From Evernia prunastri (lineage: Eukaryota; Ascomycota; Lecanoromycetes; Lecanorales; Parmeliaceae), in the NCBI GenBank assembly GCA_003184365.1, contig NKYR01000010.1, forward strand, positions 186,001 through 250,000: a DNA stretch of 64,000 nt, read 5' to 3'. Both the position numbers and the translations under genes were made by a program. Below, piece by piece: positions 54,992-64,000 of this stretch (positions within the stretch are counted from its first letter, which is position 1; every line of letters begins with the position of its first letter). The notes below the pieces were generated by a model that saw nothing but the letters and a program-made list of their open reading frames with translations, did no database searches and was not told the DNA's origin.

Positions 54992-56603
54992 CCTCCTCCT
55001 GCCAGCGTCTTCTGCATCCGGGTCGCGAAGCATGGTCGCCTTCTACTGTCTGCCCGCTCTTCCAATCATGACGAGCTTGGAACGACACTGTCCCCTCGCC
55101 CTCTGGATATTGGGGGGGGCGAGGGAACACCGATTCTTGTGATTATTGCAGCTAAGACTTGTTGGGGGCCCTTTAGGACACCGTGTACCTGGATGGGCAT
55201 GTTCACACATATGTACATTCCATCGCGCATGCTCTGGACAGGGAGCGATCTGATAGTTTGCAGCAGGGAAAAAGTACTGGGAAGCATTTCGCTAGCAAGG
55301 GGATTTAGCGATGGAGCGAACGGACCATTTTTTTGCATAGATCAAGGGAAAGGGAATTGGAAGGGAGGAAATTGGGATTACTGCTTGCAAGATACCAAGA
55401 CCTGGACGTCTATGTATGTACCATAGTGATTTGGTTTCTTTTGACGGATTTTCAGGATATTCTGCTACTCTGAGAAAGGTAGCCAATTGCCCTTTTAACT
55501 GTGCTACCTGTCTACTGTCCTTGTGTTTCCAACCTCGAAGCCATCATCCTTCCCTCCGTGCCCAAGCTGGGTCGTACGAGCAAGTGCGACCACCCCTCCA
55601 ACCCCCCCGGGTCCCCCCCTTCCTCCCCCATGTTATCGCCCTTAATCTCCAGCCATTGACCAATCACAGGGTGGGAAGCTCACAGGCTTCCCAGAAATGT
55701 CGCACATTCGCCTTGTACCTGCATGAAACTAACCAGGCCCCACTCCTTTTGGACATTGATTCATCCCCCCCTTCACGCGCTCCAATATCCTTGTCCGGAG
55801 GGATTATTAATGTTGAAATGTGGACGGAGATGAACGAGTTATTTTTGAGAGTTTGAGAAAAGACGATAGGAAAAGATGGGTCAAATGACCGAATCAAAAT
55901 AAATCAAGACCGTGATACACAAGTATATGGCTACAAGTTATAACAGCACAAATTGCATTGCGCTGCCAAGGGAGCGCGGTTAGCATCGGCCTTTCCCCAA
56001 AAGTGCAGTCGCTTTAAGCCCTAAATCACCTATAGGCTACCTTATAGGCTACCTTATACCCCTTTGAAAGTCTAAAATGGGGCTGGGGTTAAGACGAACT
56101 TTGCAGCTGGTGCAGATTGCAGTGCACCAAGACCAAATTCCTCCGCTCCTCCGCGTCCGAAGTCCCAACAACGGCTGCTACACCATCACCATGAACTTTA
56201 TATATCTTTTTTATTTTTATTCTAGGTACGGTATCTTATTCTTATTTTTATGATTTTATCTCCGCTGCAAGCCGCCTGCAACTTTAGCTTCCCTCATAAA
56301 TTCCTTTTGCTCTGCTTCTTGGCCAAATAACTAAGTTAGATAGACAGATAGATAGATAGGTACCTACCTTACCTGAGATAGATACCTTACTTAGCATTAC
56401 CATCTCTAACCGTCTGACTCAAATACCTATCTGCTATAATAATCTCTTTCTCAACTTTCCCTCTCATTCCCCATCTCATCTTTTAATTTCTTACACAATA
56501 TTAATCACAGTATTAGTTACACCTGAACACCATTTCCATTTCCTACATTCGAAACGATTTGGCAACCTTGGCCCCAGCACTGTCCCTTCACGAAAAGCCT
56601 ACC
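54992..56603. other. Intergenic stretch between HapC and the aminotransferase gene
   Basis: No gene is recognised. It contains short pyrimidine/C-rich runs near 55597-55625 and a GATA/GATAGATA microsatellite near 56337-56392. The last 250 bp, AT-rich, are probably the promoter and leader of the next gene. Confidence 0.5.
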
Positions 56604-58575
56604 ATGGTGCCTCCAACTGCACTTGACGTGCGAAGCACAACCGACACACAGATCGCTACCTTTTCTGACAAGCTCAGCGTCAATGGCGTTACCGCCCGGC
56701 GCTCCAAAGCTCCCAAAATTGGCGGAGGAGTAGCGGCGCATGCCAGTAGTGATATGTTCAAAAGTCCCGTGAGCATTCGCACAACGGCTCGGGGGGAAGG
56801 ACGTTCTGATGTGCTGAAAGGGACATGGCAAACCAAAGGCGAAAAGATGGGATCGTACGTTCGTCTCAATCCACTTGCGTCAGGATCACTGGGAACAGGG
56901 CTGATGGTGTGGCAGATCGATTGACTGAGGAAAGTCTGGCAAGAAAGGTCAGAATACGATGAGCGTGACGCGATATTGGCCGCCGGATTCTGACTATACA
57001 ATAGCCTTCTTCCTTGAAAGGAGCTGCCAAATATCTGACAAAGCCTGGTAAGTGCCCTGGTGTCAAGTATCAATATAACAAGGGTTGTTCTCAAAGATTG
57101 AAGGATTGATAAGTCTCGGCGGCGGCCTACCCTCTAGCAAGTACTTTCCTCTAGATTACATCGACATCAAAGTACCGGTACCACCGCACTTCTCTGAGCA
57201 AGAGACGAAAGAGTCGGGGATAGTCAAGAGGATGGGAAAGCAGGATATTGCAGAAGGGAAAAGCATATTTGGTACGCTATGCAGATGACAAGTTGGAGCT
57301 ACAACAGCGACTGAGATACGGGGGCAGACATTCACGTGGCTCTCAATTACGGGCAGTCAACCGGGTCGGCACAGATTTTGCGATTCGCTACAGAACATAC
57401 AGAGGTAAGGAATACTGAATGAAGCGTCCAGAATGATGCTGATTGAGCATTGCCAGATCGTACACCACCCACCATACAAAGACTGGCAATGTTGTATGAC
57501 CATTGGCAGCACTTCTGCTCTCGATATGGCCTATCGCATGTTCTGCACTCGTGGCGAGTACATCCTTACCGAAGAGTACACCTTCTCCACAGCTGCTGAA
57601 ACCGCTCGACCGATGGGTGTACAATGCATAGGAGTCAAAATGGACGAACAAGGCCTTCTTCCCTCACACCTAGACTCAATCATTAGCAATTGGGATCCCG
57701 CCGCTCACAACGGTGCCCCCAAACCTTGGTTGCTCTACACCGTACCTTCTGGCCAGAACCCCACAGGTGCCACGCAGTCCCTGCAGCGAAGGAAAGAGAT
57801 CTACCGCATGGCCCAAAAGCACGACATCTACATACTCGAAGACGAGCCCTACTTCTTTCTTCAAATGCAACCCTACACGGGTCCTGATGCTCCTGACGTC
57901 CCACCTCCTTCCTCTCATGAGGCCTTCATAGACGCCTTGGTGCCTTCCCTGCTAAGTATGGACATCGATGGTCGAGTCATGCGCCTAGACTCCTTCTCCA
58001 AGGTCATCGCTCCCGGTATGCGATTAGGCTGGATCACAGCCTCGGAACAAATAATTGAGCGCTTCGTGCGGCATAGCGAAGTGTCGAACCAATGTCCCAG
58101 CGGAGTCTCTCAATTGATAATGTTCAAGTTGCTAGAAGAGACGTGGGGACATGCAGGCTACTTCGACTGGCTGATCAACATCAGACTGGAATATACGAAA
58201 AGAAGAGACAGCATCTGCTACGCTTGTGAGAGATATCTACCAAAGGAAGTGGCCAGTTGGAATCCGCCGATGGCCGGCATGTTCCACTGGATCAAGGTTG
58301 ATTGGCAAAGGCATCCTTCGAAGGAGGGGAAGTCGGTGCTCGAAATTGAGGACGAGATCTTCCATGCTGCTATCGACAGAGGGACTTTGATATCGAAAGG
58401 AAGCTGGTTCAGGGCTGAGACTGGCAATCCGGGAGACGGCATGTTCTTCCGGACTACCTTCGCTGCTGCCCCAGCGGACCAAGTGGCTGAAGCTATTGAG
58501 AGATTTGGTACTGCGTTGAGAGCCGTCTTTCAGTTGGAAGAAGTTGCGAACGGTCATGGGCAGTCATTGGATTAA
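56604..58575 (+). CDS. aro8: Aro8-type aromatic amino acid / 2-aminoadipate aminotransferase (PLP fold type I)
   Basis: Seven exons (56604-56768, 56821-56854, 56916-56947, 57005-57047, 57104-57271, 57328-57404, 57457-58575) give 545 residues. The small exons are supported by family sequence: SDMFKSPGHGKPKAKRWDHRL, then EESLARKPSSLKGAAKYL and LISLGGGLPSSKYFPLD. The domain continues with LNYGQSTGSAQILRF, TIGSTSALDMAYRMF (PLP phosphate cup), YTVPSGQNPTG, YILEDEPYFF and SFSKVIAPGMRLGW, whose Lys355 should bind PLP. The late Arg motif is FFRTTFAAAP. The enzyme transaminates aromatic amino acids and possibly 2-aminoadipate. Six introns crowd the first 850 bp. Confidence 0.95.
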
Positions 58576-58849
58576 AGGGATAACTCTCATTGCATCAATG
58601 GTGGTAACTTTTAGGAAAAAACGGTGTGCGGTACTACGTTTTCAGGGGGTTTGGGAGTTTGTTCTTGCGCTCTAAAATGCGAATGCCATGATGATGACAC
58701 CTTTAAAGATTTCTAGAATAGACATGCTTTTGCCAATCCTAATCCGATATCGTACACCATGATCCGACTCCGGCTTTTCGATTTCTAGAGACCGTATATG
58801 CGTCTCTCTCCTCTCTCACACTCGTACACCGCCAGCTCGCCGCCGAGCG

Positions 58850-59715
58850 CTAGTTGATGAAGTTGACGCAGAAGAAATGCAGCAGCAAGCTCCCAAGCAC
58901 AAAGTCCGCAAACGCCCTGTAGCAATAATTCAAACTCTCATCAGCCAAACAATATACTTCTCTCGTCTCCCCGTTAGGTCCAAACATCTCCCTTTCCAAC
59001 ATCGCCCGCACAGAAGAAAGAGCGCCTTGCGAAAGAGAGAAAAAAGTACGTAGAGAGAGAGAGGGAGAGAAGAACTCACCGCTCATGACTGACGCTCTTG
59101 AACTCCAGCTTGTTCTCCGGGTTCGTCTGGATGCGCAAACTGGCCGTGAGCACGAACTGGCCGACCGTGGCGCTGAAGCCGGAGAGGAAGGCGTTGAAGG
59201 GCTGTGAGGATCACACAGCACACGTTAGCATCTGGTTCTGGTCTTCCCTAACCTTTCCCCCCCCCCCCTTCGCAGCACATCCTTCTGTTCCCACCCTCTC
59301 TCTCCCTCTCCCTCAGCCTCTCGAGATACTGCAATTCCGCTACCGGCAATGCGATATCAAGGTGAGGGGGGAGGGGAAGAAAAGGAGAAAGAAGAAGAGA
59401 AAAAATAACAACACATACATAATTCCCAACCAAGACGCAATAGACGAACTGCAGCCCGCCCACCACGACCAGGAAGGCCATGAAGACGTCAATCAGCTTC
59501 ACGCGCTGCGGCGTGGTGTTGAGGTAGTGCCGCCATAGGTTCAGGAGCACCTCCTGCGCGCTCTGGTTCGGGGATGATGAGGACGCCGAGGAGGAGGAGG
59601 AGGAGGAGGAGAAGGTTGCGGTCGGTTTGGAGGAGGGAGTTGACGGGGAGGGCTTCGGGATCGGGGGCACGGTGGAGGCGTTGGGGGAGATTTGGGAGGC
59701 GCGCTTGGGTGGCAT
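58850..59715 (-). CDS. ost2: OST2/DAD1, oligosaccharyltransferase subunit
   Basis: Three exons on the minus strand (59715-59419, 59201-59080, 58916-58850) give 161 residues. The start MPPKRASQISPNAS begins a Ser/Pro-rich extension with a long Ser run encoded by a GAG/AGG microsatellite. The DAD domain follows: VLLNLWRHYLNTTPQRVKLIDVFM, FLVVVGGLQFVYCVLVGNYPFNAFLSGF, VGQFVLTASLRIQTN, and the near-universal ending FVLGSLLLHFFCVNFIN. Ost2 belongs to the ER oligosaccharyltransferase that transfers N-glycans. The N-terminal extension is longer than in yeast Ost2. The gene is divergent from TMEM14. Confidence 0.94.
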
Positions 59716-59999
59716 TGTTGCTTGTGCGTTGCAGCCCGAGGGGGGGGGGGGTTGGGGTTTGGATTTGGGCGGTGAGGAGGATGGATTGTTTTTGCTGGTG
59801 GTATCCGTATAGGAGGAAACGTTGCGGACTTTCGATGCCAAGCCAGGCCGTATGATTGCCAAGAACTGCAGCGGAAGCGCTTCCGCAACAGATTGGAGCT
59901 CGAGCTGTCGTTCTCCGCATCGTTGGACATACCTCTCTCTGTTGACAGCTTTTCCAAACTACGAGAGAAGAACGAATCGATCACAATAAATTATTCACA

Positions 60000-60499
60000 A
60001 TGGTACGCCAGTCCGTTCGCTCTGGAACCCCTCCCCCCCACAGGCTCTCGAAATTCGGCTAACCGTCATAAAACGCACCGCAGGACGACCCCTCAACCCA
60101 AGCTTTCCTGCTCGCTCTCCTCACCGCCGGCGGCGGCCTGACAGGCTACGTCCGCACCGGCTCCATACCCTCGGTGGCCGCCGGCATGACCGTCGGCGCT
60201 CTCGTAAGGAAAACTCCCGCCTTCCACTTCCCATCCTCCCCCCCACCCCCCGATTTCCTTCCACCGCTTAAACGGGGGCTCTCTCTCTAACGGCGTCCGG
60301 GCAGTACGGACTCGGTGGGCTCCGCATGCGTAACCGCCAGCCCTACGGCTTGGAGATGGCGCTGCTGGCTAGTCTGGTGCTGGCGGGCAGCAGCGTGCCC
60401 CGGGCGATCAAGACGCAGAAGCCGCTGCCGATCGGGTTGAGCGTCGTTGCGGCGTTTGGGCTGTATAGGTTTGGGACGGTGTGGAGGGCTCAGGTTTGA
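60000..60499 (+). CDS. TMEM14/UPF0136 family membrane protein
   Basis: Three exons give 105 residues. Exon 1 (60000-60002) is just the ATG, followed by a GTACGC...CGCAG intron; then come 60084-60203 and 60305-60499. The mature sequence has four short hydrophobic helices with glycine-rich patterns: AFLLALLTAGGGLTGYVRTGS, SVAAGMTVGALYGLGGLRMR, EMALLASLVLAGSSVPRAI, and PIGLSVVAAFGLYRFGTVW. This is the TMEM14 fold. Vertebrate TMEM14C acts in mitochondrial porphyrin transport; the fungal role is not established. The ATG-only exon is inferred because no other ATG provides the expected N-terminus. Confidence 0.9.
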
Positions 60500-60649
60500 G
60501 GGGATGATTGGCGCGAATTGGGGATCACAAGCTTTGTAGGATCGATGACAGATTCGGTTGCATAATATGGGGGTATCTATGCGATTTGACATCTGCAGAG
60601 AATGCAAGCAAGATGTGCCAGAACGTCTCCAATATATCCACCCGCCATT

Positions 60650-62586
60650 CTATATTATATCCACGACTCCCTGCTCGTCTTTGGGAGCGGGGTCCGTGAT
60701 TATCTCGTCCTCCTCTTCGTTCAGTAGGTTGCCAATATCGACACTGTCCCTCAGTTCTTCTCTTGCCTTCTCCTCGTCAACTTTCATGTCGTCCATTACA
60801 AGAAGTACCGCCAATTCCGGGACCAGGACGGCTTGCACGTATCTGGAGACTCCACCAGATGAGATGAGCTTGTCCGAGGCTGCCAGTCGGCGAAGTTTAC
60901 CGGCAAATCTGGACATGATGTTGTCCGCCCTAAAAAGTTCAGAACATAAATAACCAAGGTGGAGCGGGGTCATTCGACGCCTCAAAATTGGATGATGGGA
61001 AGTAGACGTCTGGAGGAAACAGGGATCATACATCACCTTCGCACCTCTGCCGCCATAATACCCTGGCGATATCCCTTCAATATCATCTCCTCCCATCAGG
61101 CTCTCCTGAATAGTCTTATTCCTTCCGCTCTTCAATGAGTCTTCAAAGGCATTCCTGTAGAAAGAAAATTTCCTTCTCGAGAGTATGTCGTCCATCGAAG
61201 TATGAAATTTCGCTATTCGATCGTCCAGCTGCTGCCACTCGATTTTAGGATATCCCCGCTCTGCCCACTCAGACTCGGCACTTCGCTCCTTGTGGGCTTT
61301 GCAGAATTGAGTCTGTTGGCGAAGACTCATACGCGTACCCACTTTAGTAAATGCTTCTAGGTACGATCGGTCAACAGGCTGCTTGCACATTGGGCATAGA
61401 GCTGGTCGTGGTTCTGCAGTGTAAATTGGTATATCTTCAGAAGTGATAATGGCAGCGCCTTCTTGGCCGGAACCGAGAATAGAGTCGTCAAGGGAGGAGA
61501 GTGGTGAAGACGCTGTAGTAGCCGCATCAAGAGATGTTGGAGGAACAGACGAATCACACTTTCCTGATAGTGGGAGAGATATACCAAGCTTGTCTGTAGC
61601 AGTATTAACAGCATTTTGTAAATTAGATGACCTTGATGCATTGGCCCCGACAAGCAAAGGAGATCTCTGAGTCGGCGCCGAAGATATCGTAGCTCGTGGG
61701 GTGTCCAATTCTTCGCATATCACTGAATTAGCTTTGAACTTTGGTGGTTTCTTGGGAGATGGTCGCGGAGGCTGCTTGAAACCCCTCGATGAACTTTGAG
61801 AAGACTCTTGTGTGCTCTTGACCGAGCGTTGTGAAGCCCTCTGAGCCCTGGGCGAAGTCTGCAAAGAAGGCGGCCCCCTCCACCCAGGCTTTTTGGTCAC
61901 TTCGGGCTTTGGAATAAATTTAGCAGCTACTTGAGGTCAGTGGTGTTCGTTTTCATGTGGCCAATGCGTAAAGGAGTTCTACCTCGAGCTATCATGTCAT
62001 CACTTTTCCCATCTTTCCAAACAGGTCCTGCCTTCTCCTTAGGAAGTACCTTTTTGGGGTTTCCAGGCTTCGTGACCGGACCTTTGTGTATGTTCGTACT
62101 GCCATAGTCTTTCTTAGGCTTTTTCGGCTGAGAGAAAGCAACGGACACATCTTCATCGTCCAGGTCAGTATCCTTCCTCTTCTGGCTGCTTTGCGAGCCG
62201 TTGCGGCTCCCCGGGCCTCGCCCCGACGTAAAGCTGCCCGGTCGTATGTTCGAAGGTTCGACGCTCAGCTCAGTCTTCTTACCATCCTCCTCGCCGTTGG
62301 TAGGACTCGAATGTGTACTTGTTCTCAGCATTCCATTTTTAGCAGGTTTCTGTTTCTCACTCCTTCCAAACAACTCATCGTCGTCAGAAGCCCCGTCATT
62401 TAGAGCCTCCTCACTGTCAGAATCTTCATCGCTGGAGGTACCTTTTGGAAGAGCATAGATATCGCTAGGGTCTGGCGTTTTCTCTGTTTGCCGGAGACTG
62501 CCTCCATGCAGGCTGGTATATGGGAAATCTTTTCTTGTCATGCCGAGTTTCGGAGCGCCTGGCGTGAAATTCAGAATGCCTGCCAT
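60650..62586 (-). CDS. rtc4: RTC4-like protein (restriction of telomere capping 4)
   Basis: Three exons on the minus strand (62586-61983, 61929-61032, 60929-60650) give 593 residues. The first 350 residues are disordered, rich in Ser/Pro/Lys/Asp (nuclear-type basic patches such as KKPKKD). The RTC4-like domain begins with ALCPMCKQPVDRSYLEAF, followed by LRQQTQFCKAHKERSAESEW, GYPKIEWQQLDDRIAKF and GYYGGRGAKVMADNIMSRF. It ends with SRYVQAVLVPELAVLLVMDDM. The second intron (60930-61031, 102 nt) is in frame and stop-free; it is removed because the family sequence is continuous across it. Yeast Rtc4 affects growth of telomere-capping mutants; its biochemistry is unknown. Upstream in-frame ATG at 62652 is less likely. 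Confidence 0.9.
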
Positions 62587-64000
62587 TGTGCTTGCCTTGT
62601 AATCATGTCGATGCTCGAGCTCGCACGCAGCATGTAATGTTCCGTCAGCCACGTGTGTACTTCGAAGGTTTGCAAAGTAACGGTACAGAGTTCACGCGTG
62701 CACGTGAATTGAAATTGTTACCTTTAGGTGCCGCGTCCCGCTAGCCTCAACTGCAGTACGTTTTACTGTAGAGTACCGCTTAACAAGCTCTTTGTAAGGT
62801 ATATTAACCACAGACTAGCGGCATGAATGGCAACCGCTACTTTACACAATTCATCTCAGGCCCTTTGCAGCGATGCCAAAAATCGTCGCTATGCGAGCAC
62901 GGTACGTTCTACGGAAGCAGGCCATTGGTGATACTCTGGGTCAGGCGATTAGCCCGATCAAGAGTAAGATCCGCGACCTAATGCAATACGAATTCGACAA
63001 GGGGCTGTGGAGTTGGGCGAGGCTGTCCAAGCTGCGTGGGAGGGCGCGGGTCCGCGGAGTAATGCCACTGCGGCAGCTCACCATGCATCTTGGAAAACCT
63101 ACAACCCAAAGCCTCGCAAGCATCTAGCACAACTCCAGACTGAAAGGCTCACTCGACCGGCAGCATGCTACCCTCGTCAAGATACTACCACCATGTACTA
63201 TGTCCGCCTTGTAAATCCCTGAGAATCCCTCTGAACTCAGAATCTCATACCGTCCTCAATCGAGGCCGAACCCCTAACGTAACCCTCCATACACGGCCTC
63301 AGAACGTTCTCTCACACTCAATGCGACATGAGAGATGATTGTGACTGGGATTGCGATACACGTAAAGCGCGCTGTGTTGGAACCCTACCGCCGTTTATTT
63401 CCTGCTGCCCTCCCTTTGGGACTTTGGATATCGTCAGCACTCTTAAATGTTCCATTCCCATCTTCATCAACCTGGGCAAGTGGTCACGAAGTTGCCGAGC
63501 TCTTACCCGCCAGGCAAGCTGTCAGAGTTTCTGCAGTCGTGAGGCATTGGGCTCCATCTCTAGATTCAAGAAGGTGTCCCCTCACAAATGGACGTGCTTC
63601 AGCTTAAGCAGTGGTATGCAGCGGAAAAGCTTCTCCGTCGTTTTTGACTTTGTCGAAGTTTCAAAAGATTTTGTAACTACTGCTCCGATTCGAGTGACAA
63701 TTTTGGCATCTTGCCACCCTTTATTGAAAGTCGTGCGCTTAAAAACCCTGTTTTCCCAGCACAAAAGTAAGCACCAATCGATGTCGATTACGATGTACTC
63801 TGTGAACAACTTCAGTCGGTGGGTACATGAGCGCAAAGCTGCCGAAATGAAGTAAGAGATGCACGGTGAAGGTTCAAGGAGGGTATGTGGTTTCCTGGCA
63901 GGTCTTTTCCGAGACGACGACGTAGGTAGGGACGTGATATGTACGGGGTTTGCAGATCCGAGAATAGAGATGCTCTCGTACTTCTTCGTCGAGCTTCGGT
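62587..64000. other. Right-hand end without assignable gene
   Basis: Two plus-strand frames, 62873-63127 (84 codons, containing RKQAIGDTLGQAISPIKSKI) and 63328-63855 (175 codons), resemble no family I know, and neither has convincing flanking splice sites. A small gene that continues past the window cannot be excluded. Confidence 0.4.

Noticed and set aside
63328..63855. Open frame of 175 codons near the right end
   Set aside because: Composition rich in Cys/Ser without a motif; no support from splice sites or homology that I can see.

Overview
The window is nuclear DNA of a filamentous ascomycete (Pezizomycotina). Most genes carry short spliceosomal introns of about 48-105 nt with GT...AG ends, intergenic distances are short, and several products belong to Pezizomycotina families: a PTH11-type rhodopsin-fold receptor, a UstYa-type protein, RAX2 and a HapC-type CCAAT factor. 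The class cannot be fixed from the sequence. No tRNA, rRNA or CRISPR locus was seen. Exon structures below were worked out by hand from splice signals, reading frame and family conservation.

Left part (1-25 kb) is mostly conserved housekeeping sequence: RAX2, a frameshifted APH-type kinase gene, ARPC2, the divergent pair LCL3/ERV46, a seven-TM receptor-like gene, a GNAT acetyltransferase, UTP12, and the divergent pair EMC6/PTC7. Two poorer stretches lie at 10.3-12.9 kb and 23.2-25.1 kb.

Middle part (25-46 kb) is an accessory region. It holds a plus-strand series of related GNAT-type acetyltransferase genes. The first is fused to a C2H2 zinc-finger array, two have lost the usual acetyl-CoA loop, and one is truncated. 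Between them are decayed pieces: a partial GNAT copy, fragments of a Gfd2/YDR514C-type DEDDh-like exonuclease, a GATA-like finger ORF, a possible copia primer-binding site and a DUF1993 pseudogene. It also contains an intact PTH11-type receptor gene and the most interesting locus: a UstYa/DUF3328 gene (41.1-42.0 kb) followed 1.4 kb downstream, on the same strand, by a small secreted-precursor gene (43.45-43.82 kb). That precursor encodes three 16-residue repeats joined by Lys-Arg Kex2 sites. Together they look like a compact, probably undescribed dikaritin-type RiPP locus, with a GNAT gene directly downstream.

Right part (46.5-62.6 kb) returns to dense conserved genes, many in head-to-head pairs: RRN3/UTP23 (both ribosome synthesis), CMC2/prefoldin-2, the CCAAT-binding HapC, an Aro8-type aminotransferase, OST2/TMEM14 and RTC4. 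The last 1.4 kb has no assignable gene.
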